Source of the DNA: a bacterium
Lineage (GTDB): Bacteria; Myxococcota_A; Bradymonadia; UBA7976; UBA1532
Length of the DNA stretch: 45,485 bases
NCBI GenBank assembly: GCA_030427205.1
Contig: JAUHXC010000067.1
Span: 1 to 45,485 of the forward strand
Direction of reading: 5' to 3'
Positions within the stretch are counted from its first letter, which is position 1, and each line of letters starts with the position of its first letter. Below, piece after piece: positions 23,324 to 31,710 of the stretch. A program made the translations under genes and the position numbers. The notes under the pieces were generated by a model that saw nothing but the letters and a program-made list of their open reading frames with translations, was not told the DNA's origin and made no database searches.

Positions 23324-25903
23324 ATGCCGCGCCGCCTCGCCGCCCTCGCCGCCTTCGCCGCCCTCGCCGCCTGCGACGAGCCCTCCCCCGGCTCACCGCC
23401 GCCGATCATCTTCATCCCCGGCGACATGCAGCCCGCCCCCGACGACGCGCTGCCGCCCGACGCCGGGCCGCCGCCCGACATGCTGCCCGACGGCCCGCCG
23501 CCCGACGTCGGCCCGGCGTGCCGCAACCCCTGCGACGACGGCGACCCCGGCACCACCGCCGACCGCTGCATCGACGACGTCTGCGTCGGCGACCCGCTGC
23601 CGGCGCTGTTGGTGCTCGCCGGCGACGGACCGCAGAGCCCGCCGGCGTCGGGGGCGCCCACCGCGTCGGCGCTGCGGGTCTCGCTCGGGGCCGACGGCGT
23701 CGAGGTCGAGCCGATGCCCTGGACCCTGCCCCGCGGCCGACCCAGCGACGCGCTCGACGGCATGTGGCTCACCCGCACGCCCAGCGCGCTGGCCCGCACC
23801 GTCGTCATGCAGCTCGGCGACGGCGGCTTCGAAGAGGTGGTCCGCACGCCCGCGGTGCCCGACGCCCGGGTCCTGCCGACCCGCGGCGCGGCGTTCGTGC
23901 TGGTCGGCGACGGCGTCGGCCCGGTGGTGCACGTCGGCGACAATGGCGCGATCACCCCGCTGGGCGTGGGGCTGGCCGACGCGGGCGCGTTCATCGGGCG
24001 CGAGGGCGACGCGCTCGTCGCCCGGACGACCGACATGCTGCCCGGCGAGCCCTGGGTGGTCGATCCGGCGCTCAGCGCGGCGCTCGACGAGTGCCAGGTG
24101 CTGCTCGGCCTGGGCCTCATCCCGCGGGACGGCGAGCTGCTGGTGGTCGACGTCGCCGGGCAGCGCTCCGCCGCCGCGCCCATCACCGGCCCGCTGCGGG
24201 CGGGCGTCGACTGGACGGTGCAGGCCGCCGGCTCGAAGCTGATGCGGGTCGAGCCCTGGCCGCCGGTGGTCGAAGAGACGCCGATCGAATGGCGCGACGC
24301 CCGCCCGATCGCCGGCGGCGTGCTGGCCCTCGACGACGGCGGCGGCGTCTGGTGGATCGCCCTGGACTCGGCCGCCGCCGATCCGGTCGAGCTGGGCGCG
24401 CTGCCCGCCGGCGCCGACGTCATCGCCGACTATCCCGGCGGCGTCGTCGCCCGCAGCCCCGACGGGCTGTGGTTCATCACCCGCGACGAGATCGTGGCCC
24501 TGCCCGCGACCGAGGGCGCCTTCGCCGGCAACCTGGGCGATCGGCGCTTGATCTTCGTCGGCGCCGACGGGCTCGCCGCCGTCGACATCATCACCGGCGA
24601 GGTCGAGCGGATCGCCGGGGCCTTCGGTACGCCGGCGGGCCTCGACGGCGCCCGCGGCCTCGTCGTGCGCGGCGCCAATGCCGAGCCGCTGCTGCTCGCC
24701 CGGCTCGGCGCCGACGGCGTCGAGCCGCGGGCCACCGTCTGGACGCCCGAGCCGCGCACGACCCACGACGACGTCGAGTGGCTGCGCCTCGGCGGCGAGA
24801 CCGCCGCGTTCATCGCCGAAGCCGACGGCCCGCTGGTGGCGCTCGACGTCGCCGACCCCGCGGCGGAGCCGATCCCCGTCGCCCGCCTGCGCAACGGCGA
24901 GCGCTGGTCCATCGGCGGGGTCAGCGCCGATGGCGCGTGGGCCGTCTGGCGGGCCGGCGACGCGGTGCTCGGCAGCCTGCGCGGCGCGCGCACCGACGGC
25001 AGCCACTTCCCCGACGGGGTCGAGCTGCTGCGCTCGCGGGCCTATCCGGTGCTGATGGCCCCCGCGGCGGCCCGGCTGGCGGTGGCCTTCGACCCGCAGC
25101 CCACCGGCGGCTTCCCGGTCATCGACCTCGACCGGCCCGACCCCGCCGAGGCCACCTGGGTCGTCTCCGAGGGCCTGGGGCTCTTCCCGCTGGCCTGGAT
25201 CGACGGCGCCAGCCTCGTCGTCGGCCTGTGCACCGCGCGCAACGACGCCGGTGAGTGCAACTGGGGCCTGGGGCGGGTCGATCTGCTCGGCGGCGCACCG
25301 GTGATCGCGCCCCTGGTGGGCACCGACCCCGACATCCTGCGGCCGGCGTGGGGCCGCACGGTGCTCGCCGCCGGCGGATACCTCTACTTCGTGCGCAGCG
25401 CCGGAATCGCGCGCTACCAGATCCGCCGCATCGACCTCGGCGGCCGGGGCAACCTGCGGACCGTCGCCGAGGGCGGCGTGCCGACGGGGCTGCTCGGCCC
25501 GGCGGACGGCGGCGTCGTCTTCGAGGCCGGCGGGGTGCCGGCCCACGTCGACGGCGCGGGCGACGTCGCCGACCTGCGCCTGCCCGGCCCGCTGGTGGGC
25601 TTCGGCCCGCTGGCCTTCGACCGCCCGCTGACGGTGCTCGCCGAGTCGAGCGCCGTCGCGCGGCCCGACAGCCCGTGCCTCGACTGCCGCGCGTGGCGCC
25701 TGCCGCGCGGCGAAGAGCCGATCCCGCTCGGCGAAGGCCCGCTGCGCCCGCTCGCCTGGAGCCCGGCCGGCGACGTGCTGGTGCACGGCCACATCGTCGA
25801 CGGGCGGGTCGCGCCGACGCTCAGCGACGATACGCCCGGCCCGACGCTCGACTGGCCCGCGGCCCCCGACGCCGATATCCGCCTGCTGCGCTGGCTCGAC
25901 TGA
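23324..25903 (+). CDS. Large lipoprotein with propeller-like repeats, 859 aa
   Basis: The leader MPRRLAALAAFAALAAC has a lipobox at C17 followed by Asp-Glu. A long Pro/Asp linker (PDAGPPPDMLPDGPPPD) follows. A small Cys-rich patch (CRNPCDDGDPGTTADRC, about residues 66-82) comes next and resembles the Cys units of neighbouring surface proteins. The remaining 750 residues consist of repeated four-stranded patterns with WVVDPALS-, GLWFITRDEI- and GERWSIGGVSADGAWAVW-type blades, consistent with one or two beta-propellers like those of TolB/WD40 proteins. GGAG lies 6 bases before the ATG. The stop is 18 bp from the convergent sulfatase gene. The binding partner is unknown. Confidence 0.85.
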   Translation: MPRRLAALAAFAALAACDEPSPGSPPPIIFIPGDMQPAPDDALPPDAGPPPDMLPDGPPPDVGPACRNPCDDGDPGTTADRCIDDVCVGDPLPALLVLAGDGPQSPPASGAPTASALRVSLGADGVEVEPMPWTLPRGRPSDALDGMWLTRTPSALARTVVMQLGDGGFEEVVRTPAVPDARVLPTRGAAFVLVGDGVGPVVHVGDNGAITPLGVGLADAGAFIGREGDALVARTTDMLPGEPWVVDPALSAALDECQVLLGLGLIPRDGELLVVDVAGQRSAAAPITGPLRAGVDWTVQAAGSKLMRVEPWPPVVEETPIEWRDARPIAGGVLALDDGGGVWWIALDSAAADPVELGALPAGADVIADYPGGVVARSPDGLWFITRDEIVALPATEGAFAGNLGDRRLIFVGADGLAAVDIITGEVERIAGAFGTPAGLDGARGLVVRGANAEPLLLARLGADGVEPRATVWTPEPRTTHDDVEWLRLGGETAAFIAEADGPLVALDVADPAAEPIPVARLRNGERWSIGGVSADGAWAVWRAGDAVLGSLRGARTDGSHFPDGVELLRSRAYPVLMAPAAARLAVAFDPQPTGGFPVIDLDRPDPAEATWVVSEGLGLFPLAWIDGASLVVGLCTARNDAGECNWGLGRVDLLGGAPVIAPLVGTDPDILRPAWGRTVLAAGGYLYFVRSAGIARYQIRRIDLGGRGNLRTVAEGGVPTGLLGPADGGVVFEAGGVPAHVDGAGDVADLRLPGPLVGFGPLAFDRPLTVLAESSAVARPDSPCLDCRAWRLPRGEEPIPLGEGPLRPLAWSPAGDVLVHGHIVDGRVAPTLSDDTPGPTLDWPAAPDADIRLLRWLD

Positions 25904-25921
25904 GAGCCCGGCCGGGCGCGC

Positions 25922-28006
25922 TCAGCGCTCGAAGACGAGGTTGGAGCAGCGCACATGCCGCCCCACCGGGTCGGCCTCGTGCTCCAGCCAGCGGTCGAGC
26001 AGCCCCTGCATGCGCGCGGCCTCGGCGGGCTGCTCGGTGAGCAGATTGCGCGACTCCGCCGGATCGGCGACCACGTCGAAGAGCAGCCGCGCCCCGCGCC
26101 GGGCGTCGACGACCAGCTTGAAGCGCCCGTCGACGATGGCCCGCAGGCGGTGGCCGAAGTCGAAGAAGCCGCCGATGACCGGGCCGGGCGGCGGGCCGTC
26201 GCCGAAGATCAGGCCCGCGAGGCTGCGCCCGTCGGGAAACGGCAGCGGCGCCTGCCCGGTCAGCTCGAGGATGGTCGGCGCGATGTCGGCGATCGAGACC
26301 GGCGCGTCGATCCGCCGCGGCGCGATGCCCGGTCCGGCGACCATCAGCGGCACCCGCAGCACCTCGTCGAAGACCGAGCCGCCGTGATGGCCGCCGCTCT
26401 GCCCGCGCTCGCCCAGGTTCTCGCCGTGATCGGCGAAGAGCACGATCAGCGGCGGCGCGGGCCGCGCCGCCAGCCCGTCGAGCAGGCGCCCGATCTGAGC
26501 GTCGGCATAGCGCACGTCGGCGCGATAGCCCTCGACGAGCGACCCGGTGTGGCGCTGACCGTCGGCGTCGCGATAGGGCGCGTGCGGATCGGCGAAGTGC
26601 GCCACCGCGAAGACCGGACCGGCGACCCGGCCGGTGAGCCGCAGGATGTCGTCGGCCACCGCCGCGCCCGTCTGTCGCTTGACGTGCCCCGCCTCGCGCA
26701 GCACATCCCAGCCGTCGGACAGGTGGAACTTGGCCCACGACCGCCCCACGAGCCGGGCGACCGTGCGCCAGCCCGCCGCCCGCATACGATGCACCAGGGT
26801 ATGGGGCCCCGGCCCGTGCAGCTTCTCGCGGCAGGCCAGCGTACGCTCGAGGAAACGCCCCCGAATGAGGCTCATCCAGGCGTGCGGCGTGCGGCCCACC
26901 GTCGTGCGCGCCGCGGTGAAGTGCACCGCGCGGGCGGCGAGCGCGTCGATGTGCGGCGTATCGCCGCGCCCCAGGGCGTCGGCCCGCAGCGTATCGACGA
27001 AGATGATGAAGACATCCGCCGTGGGATGCGCCGCCCGCCAGGCCTGCGCCGCGGCGCTCGGCGGCAGCGGCGGCCGCAGCGGCGGCGCGGTCGAGTCCGG
27101 CGGGGCGTCGCCCAGGCGGCAGTTGTCGTCCTTGCCGTTGCCCGGCTCTTCGAAGGCCAGCGGGTGCACCGCCGGGTCGGCGTCGTCGCAGTCGACCCCC
27201 ACCGGCGGCGCCGACAGCCCGTCGCCGTCGCCGTCGAGCGCCAGATCGACCAGCTCGAGCGCGTGCCGGGACTCGGTGCCGTAGACCGCCGCCGCCGCCC
27301 GCTCGACCGGGAAGCGCCCCGCGACGGCGCCGAGCAGCAGGCCGCTGACCGCCACGGCGCCGACGAGGCCGATCAGCGCGCGCCGCCGCCCGCGGGCGAG
27401 CAGCACCCACCACACCGCCAGCCAGCCGAGCATGCCCACCGCGGTCAGCGCCCGATGCAGCGCCGCGTAGAGGTTGACGTAGGCGGTGGCGTTGACCGTG
27501 TGCACCAGCAGGCCGGCCAGCAGCCCGCCCACGGCGACGGCCCGCGGATGCCGCCCGAGCGCCGGCCGCCAGCGATCGTAGAACAGCGCCAGCAGCGCGA
27601 AGAGCGCGAGGGCATAGCCGGAGAAGACCAGCGCCGCCACCGGATGCTTCGCCATGGTGAAGTGGGCGTAGTTCAGCGGCACGAGCACCGGCAGGGCGAC
27701 GGCGACCGCCACCCAGCGCGAGGCCGGCACCCGCAGCCCCAGGCGCCGCCCGAGCCGCTCGATCAGCCACCCGCCGGCGAAGGCCAGCGCCGCCAGCAGC
27801 CCCAGGCCGACCGCCGCCGCCAGCCCCAGCGCGACCGCCATGCCGTGCAGCGGCAGCAGGGTCGACCACGGCGCGCCGCGCGCGACCACCCGCAGGCCAT
27901 CGATGAAGAGCGGCGTGCAGACCGACAGCAGCGCGGCGGCCAGGAAGACCAACGCGCGGTGCACGAGGGGGGGCGGTGCGGTCGGCGGATCGTCCGCCGG
28001 GCTCAC
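25922..28006 (-). CDS. Membrane-bound sulfatase-fold protein with an inserted MopE-type motif, 694 aa
   Basis: The N-terminal 230 residues contain about six transmembrane segments. A periplasmic linker (about 258-296) carries DGDGDGLS and VDCDDADPAVHP...NGKDDNC, a MopE-type metal-binding motif. The sulfatase/alkaline-phosphatase-superfamily domain follows: FIIFVDTLRADALG (metal Asp, D338), TPHIDALAARAVHFT, HFADPHAPY, and FADHGENLGERG with the second metal pair. The nucleophile position expected about 37 residues after D338 is Thr (RTPHAWMSLIRG, T373), not the CxPxR formylglycine cysteine. It is therefore more like phosphoethanolamine transferase or a non-FGE member than a classical sulfatase. 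The GTG start overlaps the ppk stop as GTGA, so translation is probably coupled. Confidence 0.9.
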   Translation of the reverse strand: MSPADDPPTAPPPLVHRALVFLAAALLSVCTPLFIDGLRVVARGAPWSTLLPLHGMAVALGLAAAVGLGLLAALAFAGGWLIERLGRRLGLRVPASRWVAVAVALPVLVPLNYAHFTMAKHPVAALVFSGYALALFALLALFYDRWRPALGRHPRAVAVGGLLAGLLVHTVNATAYVNLYAALHRALTAVGMLGWLAVWWVLLARGRRRALIGLVGAVAVSGLLLGAVAGRFPVERAAAAVYGTESRHALELVDLALDGDGDGLSAPPVGVDCDDADPAVHPLAFEEPGNGKDDNCRLGDAPPDSTAPPLRPPLPPSAAAQAWRAAHPTADVFIIFVDTLRADALGRGDTPHIDALAARAVHFTAARTTVGRTPHAWMSLIRGRFLERTLACREKLHGPGPHTLVHRMRAAGWRTVARLVGRSWAKFHLSDGWDVLREAGHVKRQTGAAVADDILRLTGRVAGPVFAVAHFADPHAPYRDADGQRHTGSLVEGYRADVRYADAQIGRLLDGLAARPAPPLIVLFADHGENLGERGQSGGHHGGSVFDEVLRVPLMVAGPGIAPRRIDAPVSIADIAPTILELTGQAPLPFPDGRSLAGLIFGDGPPPGPVIGGFFDFGHRLRAIVDGRFKLVVDARRGARLLFDVVADPAESRNLLTEQPAEAARMQGLLDRWLEHEADPVGRHVRCSNLVFER

Positions 28007-30099
28007 GTCTCCCCGAGGCGGGCGAGCAGCTGCTCCTGTGCGCTGCGTCGCGGCTCGCCGTCGGTGGGCGCGCAGGGGCTGTACTGCCCGTCGGGCGCCA
28101 TCTGCCAGGCGCCGGCGTTGTCGTCGAGGTAGCGCTGCAGCCCCTCCTCGAAGACCCGCGCCCGCAGGTCGGGATCATCGATCGGGAAGCACGTCTCGAC
28201 CCGCCGATAGAGGTTGCGCCCCATCAGATCGGCGCTGGCCATGTACAGCAGCTTCTCGCCGGCCGCGTTGAACGCGTAGATCCGCGAATGCTCGAGGAAG
28301 CGGCCCACCACCGAGCGCACCCGGATGTTCTCCGAGACCCCCGGCACCCCCGGGCGCAGGCAGCAGATGCCGCGCACCACCAGATCGACCTGCACCCCGT
28401 CCTGGCTCGCCCGGTACAGCGCCCGGATCATCGCCGGATCGCTGAGGCTGTTGACCTTGGCCACCACCCACGCCGGCCGCCCGGCGCGGGCCTCGGCCGC
28501 CTCGGCCTCGAGGCGCTCGACCAGCCACGGCTGCAGGGTGAACGGGCTCTGCAGCAGCCGCGAGAGCCGCTTGGGCCGCCCCAGGCCGGTCAGCTGCATG
28601 AAGACCCGGTGCATGTCGCCGGTGATGTCTTCGCGGCTGGTCATATAGCTGAAGTCGGTGTACGCCCGGGCGGTGCCGGTGTGGTAGTTGCCGGTGCCCA
28701 GGTGCCCGTAGCGCTTGAGCCGGTCTCCCTCGCGGCGCACGATGAGCAGCATCTTGGCGTGGGTCTTGTGGCCCACGACGCCGTAGACCACGTGGGCCCC
28801 GGCGTCCTGCAGCTTGGTGGCCAGGTCGATGTTGGCCGCCTCGTCGAAGCGGGCCCGCAGCTCGACCACCGCGGTGACCTCCTTGCCCGCCCGGGCCGCC
28901 TTGAGCAGCGACTCGACCATCGGCGAGCGGGCGCCGGTGCGATACACCGTCTGCTTGATCGCCAGCACGTCGGGATCACGGGCCGCCTGACGCACCAGAT
29001 CGACCACCGGCGTGAACGACTCGAACGGGTGGTGCAGCACCAGATCGCCGCGGCTGAGCACCTCGAACATGTCGCTGCCGGTGCTGGTGTGGTTCAGCGC
29101 CGGCAAGAACGGGGCGAACTTGAGGTCGGGGCGATCGACGAGCGCGTGGATGGTCTCCAGCCGATGCAGGTTCACCGGCCCGTCGACCCGGAAGACGTCC
29201 TGCTCTTCGAGCCCGAACTGCGCCCGCAAGAGCGCCTGCATCACGTCGGGGCAGTTGTCGGCCACCTCGAGCCGCACCGCGTCGCCATAGCGCCGCCGGG
29301 GCAGCTGCCCCTTGAGCGCGTCGAGCAGATCTTCGACCTCTTCTTCGTCGACCCACAGGTCGGCGTTGCGCGTCACCCGGAACTGGTGACAGCCGGTGAT
29401 CATCATGCCGGGGAAGACCTGCTCGACGAAGGCGTGCACCACCGACGACAGCAGCACGAAGTCGTGGGGCGCCTCGCTGACCTCGTCGGGCAGCCGGATC
29501 ACCCGCGGCAGGCAGCGGGGCACCGGCACCACCGCGTAGTCGCTGTTTCGGCCGAACGCGTCGACCCCCTCCAGCGAGACGATCATGTTGAGGCTCTTGT
29601 TGAGCACCCGGGGGAAAGGATGGGCCGGGTCGAGCCCGACCGGGGTGAGCACCGGCGCGACCTGGGTCTCGAAATACTCCCGGACCCAGGCCCGCTGCGC
29701 GTCGCTCCAGCGCGAGCGCTTGAGCACCCGGATGCCCTCGCCTTCGAGGGCCGGCAGCACGTCTTCGTTGAGCAGCCGATACTGCTCGTCGATCATCGCC
29801 CGCGCCCGGCTGGCGATCTGCCGGTGCACCTCCATCGACGACAGCCCGTCGGCCCCCGGCCGGGCGATGCCGAGCTGGATGCGCTGCTTGAGCCCGGCGA
29901 CCCGGATCTCGAAGAACTCGTCGGTGATGGTGCTGGTGATCGTCAGAAACCGCAGCCGCTCGAGCAGCGGCACCGACGGATCACCGCCCATGGCGAGGAC
30001 CCGGCGGAAGAACTCGAGCAGGCTGAGTTCGCGGTTGACGAACAGCGAGCTGTCGTCGAGATCGGGCCCCAACGTCTCGGTCGATTCATGTGCGCTCAT
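28003..30099 (-). CDS. ppk1: Polyphosphate kinase Ppk1
   Basis: Reversibly transfers the ATP gamma-phosphate to polyphosphate. The N-terminal domain begins SLFVNRELSLLEFFRRVL, a hallmark. The phosphorylated histidine is in GHKTHAKMLLIVRREG (H447, equivalent to E. coli His435), followed by RYGHLGTGNYH. The second catalytic histidine is in GRFLEHSRIYAF (H604, equivalent to His592). With 698 aa it has normal length. I chose the ATG at 30099; the open frame reaches 30180 but the extra residues are basic and unlike the family. No strong Shine-Dalgarno is seen. The downstream sulfatase-fold gene overlaps by 4 bp. Polyphosphate kinase paired with an envelope phospho- or sulfo-transferase-like enzyme is unusual. 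Confidence 0.96.
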   Translation of the reverse strand: MSAHESTETLGPDLDDSSLFVNRELSLLEFFRRVLAMGGDPSVPLLERLRFLTITSTITDEFFEIRVAGLKQRIQLGIARPGADGLSSMEVHRQIASRARAMIDEQYRLLNEDVLPALEGEGIRVLKRSRWSDAQRAWVREYFETQVAPVLTPVGLDPAHPFPRVLNKSLNMIVSLEGVDAFGRNSDYAVVPVPRCLPRVIRLPDEVSEAPHDFVLLSSVVHAFVEQVFPGMMITGCHQFRVTRNADLWVDEEEVEDLLDALKGQLPRRRYGDAVRLEVADNCPDVMQALLRAQFGLEEQDVFRVDGPVNLHRLETIHALVDRPDLKFAPFLPALNHTSTGSDMFEVLSRGDLVLHHPFESFTPVVDLVRQAARDPDVLAIKQTVYRTGARSPMVESLLKAARAGKEVTAVVELRARFDEAANIDLATKLQDAGAHVVYGVVGHKTHAKMLLIVRREGDRLKRYGHLGTGNYHTGTARAYTDFSYMTSREDITGDMHRVFMQLTGLGRPKRLSRLLQSPFTLQPWLVERLEAEAAEARAGRPAWVVAKVNSLSDPAMIRALYRASQDGVQVDLVVRGICCLRPGVPGVSENIRVRSVVGRFLEHSRIYAFNAAGEKLLYMASADLMGRNLYRRVETCFPIDDPDLRARVFEEGLQRYLDDNAGAWQMAPDGQYSPCAPTDGEPRRSAQEQLLARLGET

Positions 30100-30200
30100 G
30101 GGTCGCAATGTATCAGGGCGGCGACCCCGTCGCGATGTTCGCCCGGCGCTGCGGATCAAAATCCGTCCTTTGTGTAACATGGCGCCCTGAGCACAATCGG

Positions 30201-30225
30201 GCGGGCGGTCGGGTGGACCGCCCGC
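30201..30225 (+). promoter_or_regulatory. Leader hairpin before the Glu-Gly repeat lipoprotein
   Basis: GCGGGCGGTC (30201-30210) and GACCGCCCGC (30216-30225) form a perfect 10-bp stem with a GGGTG loop. The Shine-Dalgarno GGAAGGGGGA (30231-30240) and ATG (30246) follow directly. It probably lies in the 5' untranslated region and could stabilise the mRNA or tune translation. TAACAT (30176-30181) is a possible -10 upstream. Confidence 0.45.
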
Positions 30226-30245
30226 ACACAGGAAGGGGGACCTCG

Positions 30246-31493
30246 ATGCACCGGAATGCTTGGTTGAACGCGCTGCTGGTGGCGCTGCTGGCGCTGGGCG
30301 GCATGGCCGGCTGTGACGACGCCGCGGGCACCGACACCGCCGATATGGGCGGGGGCGAAGGGGAAGGCGAGGGCGAGGGCGAGGGCGAAGGGGAAGGCGA
30401 GGGCGAAGGCGAGGGCGAGGGCGAGGGCGAAGGCGAAGGGGAAGGCGAGGGCGAAGGCGAAGGGGAAGGCGAGGGCGAAGGGGAAGGCGAGGGCGAAGGG
30501 GAAGGCGAGGGCGAAGGGGAAGGCGAAGGGGAAGGCGAAGGCGAGGGCGAAGGCGAAGGGGAAGGCGAGGGCGAAGGCGAAGGCGAAGGGGAAGGCGAGG
30601 GCGAAGGCGAAGGGGAAGGCGAGGGCGAGGGCGAAGGGGAAGGCGAAGGCGAGGGCGAAGGCGAGGGAGAAGGCGAAGGCGAGGGCGAAGGCGAGGGCGA
30701 GGGCGAAGGCGAAGGCGAAGGCGAGGGCGAAGGCGAAGGCGAGGGCGAGGGCGAGGGCGAGGGAGAGGGCGAAGGCGAGGCCCTGTTGGGCAACATCAAC
30801 CTGATCGAGAGCCTCGAAGCGGGTCAGAACCCCGACTTCTTCACCACCGCGAGCGGCTCGGCGACCTTCACCCGCTACCAGATCCAGCCCGGCGAGCGGG
30901 CCCCGGCCGATACCGCCGGCCCCTGCGTGCAGTATCGCCTCGACGAGCCGCCCTTCGCCGGCAACGGCACCCGGGTCAGCGTCGGCAACATCAGCGTGCA
31001 GGGCGAGGCGCCCGGGTTCGCGATGCCCTACGACATGATCGGCGAGGGCTACACCGTCGACAGCGACAACGTCTTCGGCATCTGGGACAGCGGCGCCATG
31101 GTCGACGTCTCGGCCCGCGGCACCGACGACATCGGCGGCTTCGCGGTGACCGCCGGCGCGCCCGACGACCTGGACGGGGTCAGCCCCACGTCCACCGACG
31201 GCGGCGTGCTCACCCGGGCCGGCACCACGCTCGAGTGGAGCGCGGGCAACGGCGACGCGGTGGTGATCGTGCTGCGGGTCGGCGGCTCGCTGGCCTATGT
31301 CGAGTGCATGGGCCCCGACACCGGCAGCATGGACATCCCCGCCGCGGCCTTCGGCTGGCTGCCCGACAACGCCGACGGCGCGACGCTCGAGCTGCGGCGC
31401 ATGATGCTCATGAGCTTCGAGACCGAGCCGCCCCGGGGCATGGTCGACCTGGTGCTCGAGCGGGTGCATGTCGACCGGGTGGACCTGCAGTAG
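30246..31493 (+). CDS. Lipoprotein with a (Glu-Gly)70 spacer and a C-terminal globular domain, 415 aa
   Basis: The leader MHRNAWLNALLVALLALGG is followed by MAGC, the lipobox, with the lipidated C23 next to Asp-Asp. Residues 38-178 are a pure Glu-Gly dipeptide array of about 70 units: strongly acidic and surely disordered. Residues about 180-415 form a beta-rich domain with two cysteines (PCVQYRL and YVECMG) and patterns such as GTRVSVGNISVQGEAPGF and TTLEWSAGNGDAVVIVLRV, resembling proteins that store small bound ligands or beta-sandwiches; no family is recognised. The array probably projects the domain away from the membrane, like a polymeric tether. It is divergent from ppk1. The acidic chain might also bind cations. 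Confidence 0.9.
   Translation: MHRNAWLNALLVALLALGGMAGCDDAAGTDTADMGGGEGEGEGEGEGEGEGEGEGEGEGEGEGEGEGEGEGEGEGEGEGEGEGEGEGEGEGEGEGEGEGEGEGEGEGEGEGEGEGEGEGEGEGEGEGEGEGEGEGEGEGEGEGEGEGEGEGEGEGEGEGEGEGEGEGEGEGEGEGEGEALLGNINLIESLEAGQNPDFFTTASGSATFTRYQIQPGERAPADTAGPCVQYRLDEPPFAGNGTRVSVGNISVQGEAPGFAMPYDMIGEGYTVDSDNVFGIWDSGAMVDVSARGTDDIGGFAVTAGAPDDLDGVSPTSTDGGVLTRAGTTLEWSAGNGDAVVIVLRVGGSLAYVECMGPDTGSMDIPAAAFGWLPDNADGATLELRRMMLMSFETEPPRGMVDLVLERVHVDRVDLQ
30357..30779 (+). repeat. 6-bp tandem repeat GARGGN encoding (Glu-Gly)n
   Basis: 423 bp of in-frame hexamers: GAG or GAA followed by GGC or GGG, rarely GGA. They encode 71 Glu and 70 Gly. Glu codons alternate between GAA and GAG, so the array is not fully homogeneous, yet blocks such as GAAGGGGAAGGCGAGGGC recur, indicating slippage or unequal exchange. 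Because the unit is six bases, length changes keep the frame. Confidence 0.95.
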
Positions 31494-31494
31494 C

Positions 31495-31549
31495 CCCCGC
31501 ACAGTCAGGCCCCGCACAGTCAGGCCCCGCGCAGTCAGGCCCCGCGCAG
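31495..31549 (+). repeat. 15-bp tandem repeat after the Glu-Gly lipoprotein gene
   Basis: CCCCGCACAGTCAGG is present twice (31495-31509, 31510-31524), then CCCCGCGCAGTCAGG (31525-31539), then a partial copy to 31549. It starts 2 bp after the stop codon. The remaining spacer 31550-31710 holds several GC-rich inverted segments but no gene that I can support. Confidence 0.8.
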
Positions 31550-31710
31550 GTCACCGGGCCCCGGGCGATCTGCCGCAGGGGCCCGCCAGAGGCCCCGCCC
31601 GGGCCCGTCGCTGCCCTGCCCTGCTTCGACGGATCGTCAGGTCCCGATCGGACCCTGGGCGGCCATCCCCGTGCCTCTGGACGGGCATGGCAGCCCTCCT
31701 TCGGGCGCCC

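Noticed and set aside
30113..30799. Minus-strand frame made of Ser-Pro repeats, and another made of Leu-Ala-Phe
   Set aside because: Both are read-throughs of the Glu-Gly hexamer array in other frames; the plus-strand frame has leader, lipobox and Shine-Dalgarno.
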